Below, piece after piece: positions 1 to 12,664 of a stretch of 64,000 nt of DNA. Source of the stretch: Pagrus major. Its lineage: Eukaryota; Chordata; Actinopteri; Spariformes; Sparidae. Location of the stretch: assembly GCF_040436345.1 (NCBI RefSeq), contig NC_133221.1:31323589-31387588 (forward strand). The letters run 5' to 3'. Under the pieces are notes generated by a model. That model searched no databases. It was given only the letters and a program-made list of their open reading frames with translations, and was not told the DNA's origin. How positions within the stretch are numbered: the stretch's first letter is position 1; every line of letters starts with the position of its first letter. The translations under genes and the position numbers were made by a program.

Positions 1-239
1 GTGTTGTCCTCATACTTCACAACATAGTTCTGCTGATGTCTGGGAGTGCAGTCATGGAGAAGCTAGAGTAACTGACAACTGCTGCTCCTTGCTAGCTATT
101 CTTGGCTGCAGCTAGCTACCGTTAGCTATTTGACCATTGACCATACTGACCTGAATGTAACATTCCTTAGTAATACTAACACAATGTAGTGTCCAATTTT
201 ACACTTGTAAAAGTTAACTAAACAATGTTAACCGGCCTG
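1..239. other. unassigned sequence
   Basis: No gene or repeat is recognised. The stretch has short GCTAGCTA-type runs near 90-125, common in fish intergenic DNA. Confidence 0.5.
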
Positions 240-1237
240 CAAGCTGTAGCCAGCCATTTTGCTATCGCTGTTGGAAGTTAGTCTCATGTAGAGTTGTGCA
301 GGCATCTCTTGCCCTTCTCACACAGAGTCGCTGCATTATCTCCGCAGCGGTGGTTCGCCAATTCTCCGCTGTTGTTTGTTCACACAGAGCCAAGCAGCTC
401 CGGCATGAAGACGAACCAGTGTGTAATTCCACAGCCAGCCGACGCTGCGGCTCCAAAAGTGGCGTGACAGTACACGTCATGATGATGACGTCGGTGTGTT
501 TTTTTCAATGTGTTTCAACCGGTGTTTACCTGTTAATCTAAACATGTACCTGCTGACTGTTTATAGTCATATGGACGCTGTTATAATGTGTTTGATTGAG
601 ATGATTGAGATCCTGACCCACCAAACATCCTGGAAAGTGACAAAGTTATGTTTTTCGCTCTAAATGACATAATTACATAATCACCATCAGTAAACAGGAC
701 GCTGTTTGACTCTTTTACTCGGGATGCTGTTTTCTGGGGGAAAGTTCACTGAAGTCTCGGTCAGGAGGGCTGACCGTCACCATGAGACAGTGACTACAAC
801 AACACTATAGTGGAAGGAGACAAACACATGGAGAGTTAAAGTCTTTTGCCGGGGATAGATGTTGTTTTTCGGGCAGAAATGTGACGAAGAGTCTGTAGGA
901 CAGACAGGAGGACAGACACTTCTCCACGTATAACTGCTGTATTTTTTTCCTCATATAAGTTGCCAAAGACACTACCAGTTACTACGTTACTGTTGGTCAT
1001 GTAACGTTGCTTTGTGGGACATTTGTCTTTATTTTGTTGAGTGAAGGACCCATATTGTTATCAGACAGTGAACACCATCAGATTGACGCGCCCCCGCTCC
1101 GCGCCGCCGGCTTATCCGTTCGCATCAGAGGTGCAGCAAAATTTCACCCCTCGCCGCATCTGAGACTTTCACACAGAGGAGGAGGAGGAGAATTGGCGCA
1201 GGATCGCCGCATTCAAACGGGAGTGTGAATGGGGCTT
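240..1237 (+). mobile_element. unnamed interspersed repeat, copy 1
   Basis: Bases 757-1237 match the reverse complement of 17,178-17,766 over nearly their whole length. Shared landmarks in the same order are a TCAGGAGGGCTGAC block, an ACAAACACATGG block, CCACGTATAACTGC, CCTCATATAAGTTGCCAAAG and a terminal GTGTGAATGGGGCTT. Bases 240-756 share its style, with CACACAGA motifs at about 320 and 380, but I found no partner for them in the window, so the left boundary is uncertain. There is no convincing transposase frame; the short ORFs are not conserved with the second copy. It is probably a non-autonomous DNA element, family not recognised. Confidence 0.6.
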
Positions 1238-1239
1238 CT

Positions 1240-1650
1240 GTCGCAAACTATCCAGCATGGTCTGCCTTTGGTGAGGGGAGGAGGGCTCTCTGCATCAGCT
1301 GTTCACTTGGCCAGCAAGTGGTATTTGAGACTGGATGTACTCTGGTGGTAACTCAGTTCACATCAACAGTAAATGTAAATAACTTTGTTCTTATCGAGAG
1401 AACCATCTGGCAGAGCTTTGAAGCTGAACCTGCCATTCAAAAGACCCTTTTCTTCATCCATTTCTGCTCAAGGAGGTTTGTTTCTGCTGCCACCCACAAC
1501 GTTACTGCTGCACGGCCTTCTGATTTCCCAAACTACAGTGCGGGCGAGGGTCATAACGTGCATGCATTAATCGTGCATCAAAAAATTCACGGCGTTAAGA
1601 GAAAGTTGCGTTAGCGCGTTATTATCATGTTAACTTTGACAGCCCTGGAT
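1240..1650 (+). mobile_element. probable hAT-type element, 3' end
   Basis: The segment ends with a GCGTTAGCGCGTTATTA block followed by TTTGACAGCCCTG. This matches the 3' terminus I associate with hAT-like elements whose other end would read CAGGGCTGTCAAA. That other end was not found nearby, so this is a partial copy. The 129-codon open frame here has no recognisable domain. Confidence 0.4.
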
Positions 1651-2840
1651 GGAGACAAAGAATACAGTAGGCCTAGGCCGGAGGTGATTGACAGGCCAGG
1701 GATAGCTTGTTAGCATGCTTACTTCAGTAGACATCTCTGCAACACAGTACATAGATGTTTTGACATAATGTCCATACTGTGGTTTCTGCACTCTGTTCAG
1801 TGTTTTAAACTAAAATTCTGATTTTATAAATTGCTACCTTGATTAATTTTGAGTTTTGAGACTTGAATGTATTTACTTTCAGGTCAAGTGTAGAATCTTT
1901 TGAGGGTTCTGTCTCAAGTCTCAAATTCTATGAATTCAGTGAAATGACTTTAACCAGCGAGTGTGTCCTCTGTGCCATAGAGATCCACTGTCATACAGAA
2001 ACAGCATGTGCGTTCACATATGAGCACTTTATGAATGCATTTTATAGTAAATCAAATGAGATTTGTTCTATAACTTGAACTAGCAGTCACCAAAAAGTCA
2101 CAAGATAGTATTTGGAGCATGCAGGATGGCAAACAGCTGTGTGTCAGTGTGTATCAGATTGTGCAACAATGGGGGGATTTTTGCTTAGTGGGCATTTGGT
2201 GCCTAAACTGTTAATAAGGAAGTGAGAACGATCTGTTGTCACGGAGACTGAGGCCAAGGAAAACAAACAAGTTCATTCCTCCTTAACATCTTTCTTATGA
2301 TTTGTTCAGCGTTTCTTATCTCTGTCCATTGAGATTCCTGCACATTACTTCACTCTTGTGGCCTCTCTCATATCAGCCACCATCATGGAGGTTCACCACA
2401 CTGAGTACAACTACAGTAAACACTAATATAAAATGAAAGTAAGTGTTCCAGGTAATCTGTAGACAGGACACTTAACATGAATCATTTAGTTACAGCAGCT
2501 TGTGTGGAATCTGCTGTTCCTCCCTGTGATTGTGTGAGTTTCCTCTGGTAACTCCAGTTTTCTCCGACCATCAAAACGTGTGTAATATGTTAATTCTCCT
2601 GTCAGTACCCTTGACCAATGCAATGGCCTAGATCTGGATTTGGTTCCCATGTACACACAGTCCTCCTCCAGGGTGGGTTGAATGCAGAGAACCGGTTAAG
2701 CACATTAAATTATTAGATCAGGTAATACTGCAGCACTCTCAGGTCGTGCCTCTGCAGGTCTATGTGTCGGGCTCAGATCATATGATGTCATGCAGTTCAT
2801 GTGGGAGCAGCCTTCTGATCAGGCTGGCTGAATTATGATA
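1651..2840. other. intergenic, nothing recognised
   Basis: AT-rich sequence without a supportable gene, RNA or repeat boundary on either strand. Confidence 0.5.
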
Positions 2841-4185
<1,345 letters not shown>

Positions 4186-4189
4186 AGGA

Positions 4190-4535
4190 GCTGGCAAGCT
4201 TGAAAGCCTTTTCATGTTCAGTGGTGCGGCTGGTAAAGGATTCTGCAACCACATAGTTTCACTCCTTTACCAGATGGCACACTATTCCCAGCTCCACATG
4301 GCAGCTGTTCCTCAACCTCTGGCATTCACAAGTGGCTTACAAAGATGGCACAGACCAAGAACTCAGTTATATTAATAGGTAGTGCTAATTGTTACTTGTA
4401 CTGTGTATGGGTAAAAACATCCAAATTTATCTACAGCAATGATGAGCTATTTTTACTCAATTTTAAGGGAATCCATCCCGAGCCTGTCAGTGAGCTTGTG
4501 GTGCAAAAACCCAAAACAGCAAGTCTGGCCTGAGG
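4190..4535 (+). pseudogene. SWIM zinc-finger fragment of a YqaJ-type fish gene
   Basis: Translation gives SGAAGKGFCNHIVSLLYQMA, then AFTSGLQRWHRPRT, then after a stop-containing stretch GIHPEPVSELVVQKPK. The C-x-H followed by a leucine-rich helix, a WHRPR block and a proline-rich linker is the arrangement I know from multi-copy fish proteins that carry a SWIM zinc finger ahead of a YqaJ nuclease domain. The first half of the SWIM motif (C-x-C) is not visible in frame, and stops interrupt the reading. It lies upstream of the matching N-terminal block at 4,733 rather than downstream of it, so it comes from another copy or a rearrangement. Recognition is from memory. Confidence 0.55.
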
Positions 4536-4732
4536 TCCACTCTGTACAAGGCATACACAGGTGACAAATATCTTGACTATTCACCTTATTCCTGACTTTG
4601 CGAGTTTACCCATGGTTCATAGCGGTAGTCGGTTATGCTCTTCCGGTTGAACTGGTTGAACTCTGTTTTTACGCTAGCGTAGCTGTCATGCTCGCTCTAA
4701 AAGCCGGCTTTTAACACAAAGAAAGCGACAAA

Positions 4733-5107
4733 ATGGACAAAAATCGGAGGTGGATACACAGTACGGATGTTTTAAAAAGTCGTGAGGACAGTTCTGTAAC
4801 AGTGCCTCACCCGTCAGTTCTCACGGAGTGGGTAGATGACATGAAGCAATGGCCCAACGTTAGCTACATCGACATAGTTAATTATCTTGTATTTTCTGAA
4901 GGTGTTGACGGCGAAGCATTACGCAATTACAAAAGCACAGAAGCATACAACTACCTGCACAGTAACAAAATAGGGAAAGTACTGTTGAAGGAACAAAGTG
5001 AGTTTATATTTCTGAAGGCAGCAGTAGAGCCCAGCCAGAGTGTCAGTCAAGCTAAACATACAGCGTGGATAATGCTGAAGGAAAGTGGAGTCGTGGAATT
5101 TTCTTGA
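4733..5107 (+). pseudogene. N-terminal part of SWIM/YqaJ-type gene
   Basis: A clean open frame of 124 codons starts MDKNRRWIHSTDVLK and contains LTEWVDDMKQWPNVSYIDIV and YLHSNKIGKVLLKEQSEF. I recognise this as the N-terminal block of a repetitive fish protein family with a SWIM finger and a YqaJ recombinase-like nuclease. The frame stops at KESGVVEFS, where family members should enter the SWIM finger, so that finger is missing at this spot. Related pieces follow from 5,633. The clean frame suggests decay is not ancient, or that this block is an exon whose partners have been lost. Confidence 0.6.
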
Positions 5108-5632
5108 ATTGTTGTGGCAACCAACAACGGCACATGTTGTACCTGAGCTCATTTTAAAAACAATTTAGCATTTATGACATAACGCTAGTTGTTTTGGGCT
5201 AGCTTGGTGGCGGCGGTCAGTCATGCAGTTGCAAGGCACCCGGAAACAGAAAACCGCCGGCGGAAGTAGTTATCTGTCATGGCAGCACCCATAGGCTTCT
5301 GAAGAAACGGGTGAATATAAATGTCCTGTGTGCTTTTTTGATAGTGATGCTACTTGAAGAAGTTTTCATGCTTCAACATTCAGAACAGTTCAATGTATTG
5401 AATGTAGGCTATTTGTTAATTTAATAAATCATTCTAGGAAAATACATTGTCAGTTAACCCAAGCTTGTGTTTTGATTAGACACTAACATTTACAATTTAA
5501 TTCATTATCAACTTAAATTAGGTTTTTAAGTGCTTATGAAAAATCATGTAACTATTTACAGTTTCACTCCCATGATATGAATTGCAACTGAATTAGTATT
5601 TGGTGTATTTCTTCTCTCCTCTTTTTTTCCAG

Positions 5633-6345
5633 GACCACTTCCCGAACCTGACATAATGGCATCTGGAGCCAAACTAAATCCGGTGCAACCGCAGTCTCTC
5701 ATGGCTCTTGTGTTAGATGGCTTTTCCAACATGGAGCTGACACCATCTAGACTTGGACCTGTTCCATGTGGATCACAAATATCCTATCACTGTCCACCAG
5801 AAAGCTCCAGTGACCTCATCCTGCATCACATAGCTCCAGAATTCCCAGCCCTTCCTTTGATGAAACACAGTTTGGGAGCCATCATCTTACGTTTTGTCCC
5901 AGATTTACAACGGCTCATGCATCTTGAGTCCCTATAAGTTTCACCAGAAATGTCCAAAGAGATTGAGAAGGGAACCAGGAAGTGTCCTGCATGGGCACAG
6001 CTACAGCGACCAAGGTTGACAGCCAGTCGTTTTCGTGAGGCATGCTGTCACAGGGAGGGAAGTGCCCATGCAGGAGCCTGAAGCCTAAGCCAAAGCACTA
6101 GCAGCTGATATGATCAGAGGCTCCACAAAACAAACAGCTGCAAAGAAACGTGGTCTCTTGGTGGAGTGAAGTTACTGTCAAACTATGCGGAACTGGCACG
6201 TGTCAATGTCCTACCTGTTGGATTTGTCTTTCACACTGAAGCTCCACATCTTGGGGCCAGTCAAGACGGGCGGGTGTATGATCCGTGTATGATCGCCTCA
6301 TTTGGACTTGTTGAGGTGAAAAGCAGCAGTTTTTCCTGTTTACTC
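5633..6345 (+). pseudogene. decayed YqaJ-like nuclease part of the SWIM/YqaJ gene
   Basis: A good splice acceptor (pyrimidine tract then CAG at 5,630-5,632) precedes a frame reading DHFPEPDIMASGAKLNPVQP. After a stop at 5,935, EMSKEIEKGTRK and RPRLTASRFREACCHR follow; then frames shift and AELARVNVLPVGFV, APHLGASQDGRVYDP and FGLVEVKSS appear. The last two blocks hold the two acidic motifs of the YqaJ/lambda-exonuclease fold: Asp at 6,265-6,267 and Glu-x-Lys at 6,313-6,321. The domain ends abruptly after 6,345. Stops, frameshifts and truncation make this a pseudogene. By family analogy the intact protein would be a DNA exonuclease or recombinase; its role in fish is not known to me. Confidence 0.65.
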
Positions 6346-6393
6346 CCTATCTGTCCATAACCAAAGACAGATGACACCTCCGACATGGCCCAA

Positions 6394-6572
6394 GTGTCTC
6401 CTTTCTGGGGAACCCACTTAGCCTACAAAGTGGCTCCCTCGAAAAAGAGAGGCTCCCATCCACATCCAGACACCTTGAACAAGCCTGATGTGTCTCCTTT
6501 CTAGGGAACCCGTCTAGCCTACAAGGTGCCTCCTTCGAAGAAGCAGGGCTCCAAACCACATCCTGACTCCCT
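6394..6572. repeat. two-copy 96-bp tandem duplication
   Basis: A segment beginning GTGTCTCCTTTCT and continuing GGGAACCC starts at 6,394 and again at 6,490. The copies are about 80% identical by eye, so the duplication is not recent. It separates the YqaJ relic from the 3' end of the LINE and may be part of the LINE 3' region. Confidence 0.75.
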
Positions 6573-6699
6573 GACAACTGGCTCCCTGGTCTTGTGTTCT
6601 TTGCCGCTGCCCAGGTGCTCGTCTTCGCCGCTGCCCAGTGCACCTGAACCAAGCCTGCCCAGTGCCCCAGCTCTGGCAGCGGGGGTCCCGAGATATAAT

Positions 6700-9690
6700 T
6701 GAGATTGTGAATATTAATAATACAAAACATATAATAACAATAGTAATGATAATAATATTAATAATAATAATGATAAAAGGACTCAGCAGGACCACAGCTG
6801 CAGGGCCAACCGCCATCCATGGAAACCTGGGAGACGAGAACACAGAGACTCCAGGGAAGAAGACAAGTCAGTAACATGAATTAATGAGACATGAATGTGT
6901 ACAGAAATAGAGAAAGAGAGAGGAGCTCAGTGCATCATGGGAAATCCCCCAGCAGTCTAAACCTATGGCACCATGGCTAAGAGCCTGTGCAGGCCCTAAC
7001 TATAAGCTTTATCAAAAAGGAAAGTTTTGAGCCTACTCCTAAATGTAGAGGTGTCTGCCTCCCGAACTGACACTGGATGATGGTTCCACAGGAGAGGAGC
7101 TTGATGGCTAAAGGCTCTGCCTCCCATTTTACTTTTGGAGACTGTATCCCTGCATCCTGAAGGCGCAGTGTTTGAGTGGGGTAATAGGGTACTATTTGGT
7201 CTTTAAGATATGCAAGTGCCTGGCCATTAGTGGCTTTGTATGTGAGGAGGAGGATTTTACATTTTATTCTGGATTGTACAGGAAGCCAGTGCAGAGAGGC
7301 TAATATGGGAGAGATATGTTCTCTAATATGAGTTCTTGTCAGTACACATGCAGCATCCTGGATCAGCTGGAGAGTCTTTACAGACTTATAAGAGCAGCCT
7401 GATAAAAGGGAATTACAATAATCCAGCCTTGAGTTAACAAAAGTGTGGACTAATTTCTCTGCATCTTTTAGTGACAGGATGATCCTGGTTTTGCAAAGTT
7501 CCATAGGTGGAAAAAGGCAGTCCTTGAAATCTGCTGTACATGAGAAATAAAGGACAAATCCCAATCAAAAAATAACTCCCAGATTCCTTACGGTGGTGCT
7601 GGAGGCCAGAGTAATGCCATCCAGAGTAGCTCTATCATTAGATAATGTGTCTGTAAGAGGTTTAGGACCCAGCACCATAACTTCTGTTTTGTCTGAGTTT
7701 AGAAGCAGAAAATTGCAGGTCATCCAGGTTTTTATGTCCTTAATACGTGCCTGAAGTTTAGCTGACTGATTAGTGTCATCTGTCTTAATGGATAAAAACT
7801 GTGTATCATCTGCATAACAATGAAAATTAATGTTTTCTAATGGTATTCCCTAAAAGAAGCATATATAAAGTGAATAGTATTGGTCAGAGCAGAGAAACTT
7901 GTGCAACCCCATCACTATCTTTGCTATGCATTGAGGATTCATTGTTAACTTGTACAAACTGAGATCGGTCTGACAAATAGGACTTGAACCAGCTCAATGC
8001 AGTTCCATTAATGCTTATTAAATGTTCCAGTCTTTGTAATGGGATGTGATGGTCAATAGTGTCAAATGTTTCACTAAGATCTAATAAGACTAGCGTAGAG
8101 ACAAGACCCTCGTCTGATGCGATTAAGTGATAATTTGCAACTTTAACTAATGCTGTTTCGGTGCTATGCTGTACTCTAAAACCTGATTGTAAATTCTCAT
8201 ATAAACTATTGTTATGTAGAAAGTCACACAGCTGATTGGCAACTGTTTTCTCAAGGATCTTAGAGAAAAGGGGAAGGTTTGATATGGGTCTATAGTTGGC
8301 TAAAACCTCTGGATCAAGTGGCGGCTTTTTAAGAAGCGGTTTAATTACAGCTACTTTAAAGGACTGTGGTACATGTTCTGTTAATAGGGACAGATGAATT
8401 ATGTTGAGTATAGAAGTGCTAAGTAAAGGTAAAACTTCTTTAAGCAATTTAGTTGGGATTGGATCTAACAGACACGTTGATGTTTTGGAAGGTCAATGGT
8501 GGAAAAGAATTCTAGGTATATAACCTGGTTTCTGAGGTTTCTGTGTAAGAGGCTAAATTGGTACCATCTGAGGTCAGAAGGTGATGAATTTTATCTTTAA
8601 TAAGTAGAATTTTGTCATTAAAGAAGCCCATAAAGTCATAACTGCTGAGTGTTACAGGAATACAAGGATCAATAGAGGTCTGACTCTGTGTCAGCCTGGC
8701 TACAGTGCTGAAAAGAAACTTGGGGTTGTTCTTATTTTCTTCTATCAGTGCTGAATAATAAGCTGCTCTGGCATTACTGAGAGCTTTCTTGTAAGTCTGA
8801 AAGCTTTCTAGCCAGACTAGTCGAGCTTCTTCCAGATTGGTGGAACAGTATTTCCTCTCAAATCTTCGCGATGTCTGCTTTGATATGTGAGTTTGGGGTT
8901 TGTACCATGGAGCTAATCTCTTATGCTCTATTGTTTTCTTTTTTAGAGGGGCAATAGAGTCAAGTGTCATTCGCAGAGAGTCTGCAACACTATCAACAAG
9001 ATGATCAATCTGGGAGGGACTAAGATTAGCACAGGAGTCAACTGTTGTGTTGGAACATGACATTGAATGAAACACTGAGGGAATGATTTCCTTAAATTTA
9101 GCTGTCGGACTGCTAGAATAGAAATGTTGGCCTTGTGACGTGCAGTCCAGTAAAAGGCATTCAAAAGTTATTAAATAATGGTCTGATAAAAGAGGATTCT
9201 GTGGGAAAACTATTAAATGTTCAATTTCAATGCCATATGCTGGAACAAGGTCGAGGGTGTGATTAAAACAGTGAGTTGCTTCAGGTACACACTGACTGAG
9301 CCAATGGAATCTAACGATGAGGTAAATCCAGTTCCAAGGCTATCATTATCAAAGTCCACATGAATATTAAAATCACCCATAATAATTACTTTATCTGTTT
9401 TCAGGACTAAACTTGAAATAAATCTGAGAATTCAGATAAGAATTCAGAATAAGGTCCAGGATTGGCTGTATTGTTTTCCAGGTCGGGTGAGAGAAGAGTT
9501 GATCGATTTTAGATTCACGATTGATTGATAGGCTTGAGTCAAATATGGCTGCAACTTCACCTCCTCGGCCAGTGTTTTGAGGAATGTGAGTATAAATATG
9601 ACTGGGAGAAGTGGATTCATTAAGGCTGACATCTTCTTCATTACACAGCCAGGTTTCAGTAAGACAAAATACCATAACTACAAACTTCTA
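6700..9690 (-). mobile_element. L2-clade non-LTR retrotransposon, 5' truncated and decayed
   Basis: Read on the minus strand, the order is that of an endonuclease-RT LINE. The apurinic-type endonuclease is at about 9,690-9,100 (FCLTETWL, and MGDFNIHVD near 9,340-9,395). A linker follows at 9,075-8,512. Reverse transcriptase spans about 8,450-7,600 (YRPISNLPLFSKILEK, SGFRVQHSTETALVKV, DTIDHHI; YADD at 7,805-7,816). The C-terminal block runs to about 6,990 (SRLDYCNSLLSG, ASLHWLPV, ILLLTYKA). An AT-rich trinucleotide-like tail at 6,715-6,778 marks the 3' end. Frameshifts break the frame around 9,400, 7,880 and 7,130, so it cannot encode an active protein. The 5' end is lost inside the endonuclease, as is usual after incomplete reverse transcription. 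Confidence 0.9.
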
Positions 9691-12400
9691 AAGTCATTAC
9701 TGTTCATTAACTTTTGAAATACCCTAAGATAACTGTTCAACAATTTGCATGCTGAGGTCTACAAAACTGTTTTATTTTACTCATTATTGTTTATCAACTG
9801 TCTTACTACAAATCCCCAAATGACCTAATGTGCAATTGTGGTATCATCACCTTTATATCTCCAGTATCACCAAAATATTGAAAAGAAAGATATGGCTGTT
9901 TCCAGTACAGACTGCAGCTCAGGCAAGAACATTACACATTTTTCTGTGCTAATTATGTAATTAATAACGATTTGACTTAGTCGATAGGTTCAACTACATT
10001 AATAGAATACAATATTATTAATAGTGTGATGTGACACTAGCAGGATAGCTTATTTTACAGTAAAGTAGTACTCACCTGCAGGTGGGTTTGTCAGTCGCGA
10101 TAGAGTTGAACTGCTTTGGTTGCAGTGTCTTCACCAGCCGAAGAGGGTGCTCCTAAGTGTTTATAAATGGAAAGAGACTTGGGACAACTCCATTTTTCAG
10201 ACGACTGCCACCTTGTTTAAATTAGTCGTCTGAGGTGAAGTGCAGACTGCAGACGTAGGTTCAGCTCTTATAATTGCCTGTATCCACTTACTTCTAAGTT
10301 TTTTAACAGTTGTAAAATAATGAAAAGAAAGATATGGCTCTTTCTGTGTACAGCACGAACAATACGGTACACTACAAAAACTTTTTTGATTCTGCCATAT
10401 CTAATGTAAATATTTTTAAATATGCCGCGGCGATCAGTGGGAATCCAGGTGCACATTTTTGTCAATTTTGCGGTTGAAAAATACAGAAGTGTGAAAAAGG
10501 TTTATTGGAATAACAGCGGTGTTATGATGTGAATGCAAGGGGGGGGGGAATGTCTGAATGTTATCTATAACACCTTTAAGAGGTACTGGATTATTTGCAC
10601 GATATTATCATGTGTGTTATTAACACAATATCAATATTTTGTTCTTTAGGGTAAGTCATAACTGTGACTCGTTCCAATAAATCCATGATGTCCAGGTGCG
10701 TTAACTGTTTAATTTAACGTAAAGACTGACAAGCAATAAGTATCAAAGCAATAGTTGTTGAAACATTTCAATCAAAACCACAAATGTGAACCTCACAATT
10801 ATGGGCCAAACTACAGACATTAGAGACTGAAGAAAGGCAAGAGAAACAGTGAGGAAAATGATAAGATGATGAAGGGTGATGTTTCAAACCACAAAGACAG
10901 ATCATCAGGGTCAAGCAGAAAACAGGCAACCCCCCCAGCACACACAAACACACTCTTCTCTGAGCATCTTGTAGTAACACGCACACATAATCAGATGAGG
11001 AATGCATCGCTTTGAATTACTTTGGGCTTACGTCATTATTCTTTCCTTTAACATCTGTTTCCAGTGAGTGCAGTCCAGACGCAGGTGAGCAGGAACACTG
11101 TCACCATATATTTCATCATGGGATCATGCAGCGGGTCAGTACGGACGACTGACAGAGAGACAAAGACATTCCAGAGAAACACTCTCAAACACAGTCACAC
11201 AGTCGCTCAGACGTGATGTGTTCATGAGTGTGTGTATGGTACCCTCTGCTGTGGTGATGTAATGCACTAATACACATAATTCACACAGTGTCAGCTGGGC
11301 GAACAAGAGGAGCTTTTGCGCGCACACACACTCACACACAAATACATTGAGACACACATTCAGTCATTCACACCTAACTGAGTGAGGCAACAGGGTCACG
11401 ATGATGTCATTGGGATCTGAAACACTACTCTGTCTGACCTAGAGGTGTATGTGTGAGTGTTTACTCAAGTATGACCCCAGCACATGTATGTGTGTATGAG
11501 TGTATATACACACTTAACAGGCATGAAGACTAGATTTAGAGGAGGAAAGAGGGGGCAGATGGAGGGAGGGAGGGTGAGAGAGAGATCAGTCATTCATAGC
11601 TGTTCTCTCTCCACATTCCTCCCCCCTTATATGGACAAAAACCACTGGAGTCCAACTCTTCATCTCTATACCACACACACAAATGCGGAAGCCACCAAAC
11701 TGCAAACAGGAGTTCATCATACTTCAGCCCCTGACCCAAATTTAAGAAATGTAGTCTTCCCTTAGAGTCCAGTTCACTGAGAGTATGTAAAAACACTGAT
11801 ATCCAGAGTCCATCTCTCTGCGTCACTGCAAGCCTCTGTTTGCTTTGCTCTTTTCCTCAACCAGTATGTTTGGCTTGTTTTCCGCTGTTCTCATGTCTCC
11901 TCTCTGTTTAAATGAGTTCAGAGAGAGTAGAAGACCCTAGAGAGACATGTTGGTCATGAGGGAATCCAGCAATGCCTGGTTGGGGTTAGAGCCAGAGAAA
12001 TAAAAAAATTAGAAGAGTATCACGATGCGGGTGGTGGGGGTTAGTGGAGGTTTGGGGGGTGGGGGTGGTGGTGTACAGGCAGGCTGAAACACACAGACAC
12101 AGAGTTCGTGAGTGGAGGCAACGACAGACAGGCAGAGGGGTAGGACGGGAGAGCTTACCTTAAAAGGCTGTGTTAGTAGATGGAGAAGGACGTTGGAGTG
12201 TTTAAATGAACTCATGGATGTTCATTCCCAGGTTTTAAATGTCCCCAACCTATATTAACAGATGGGTGGAGAGGATTAAGAGGCTTTATAGAACAGCATA
12301 TAGACAACTACTTCAGAGGAAATTCAGTTGGGGAGAGAGCAAACTCCTCAGAGCTGGACCTACATTACTTTCCAGTCTGTATCCTAATAATGATGTTTGA
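9691..12400. other. intergenic, nothing coding
   Basis: No gene is supported. A 19-bp direct repeat, TGAAAAGAAAGATATGGCT, occurs at 9,879-9,897 and 10,321-10,339 and bounds 423 bp. A minus-strand splice-donor-like site lies at 10,068-10,081. The rest is AT-rich with CA-rich patches near 11,320. Confidence 0.5.
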
Positions 12401-12401
12401 G

Positions 12402-12464
<63 letters not shown>
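12402..12464. repeat. (GT)n microsatellite
   Basis: About 31 uninterrupted GT units. Confidence 0.95.
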
Positions 12465-12465
<1 letters not shown>

Positions 12466-12603
12466 TTTCAGGTGTAATGGCCAGTAGCTACTTGTGATAG
12501 ATTCCTCTTGTCTGAATCATTCAGTTCAGTCAGGTCTCCTTTTAAAGACTGTAAATGTGTTTTCTGATGCTGAACATCTCTGTCTCATTTCAACACCTGG
12601 AAT

Positions 12604-12604
<1 letters not shown>

Positions 12605-12661
<57 letters not shown>
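12605..12661. repeat. (CA)n microsatellite
   Basis: About 28 CA units on the plus strand, 140 bp downstream of the (GT)n array and in opposite sense, so the pair could form an inverted structure. Confidence 0.95.
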
Positions 12662-12663
<2 letters not shown>

Positions 12664-12664
12664 T

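Noticed and set aside
10068..10081. Minus-strand splice donor CTGCAG|GTGAGTAC
   Set aside because: A good donor in isolation, but no coding exon, promoter or partner acceptor could be identified on that strand.
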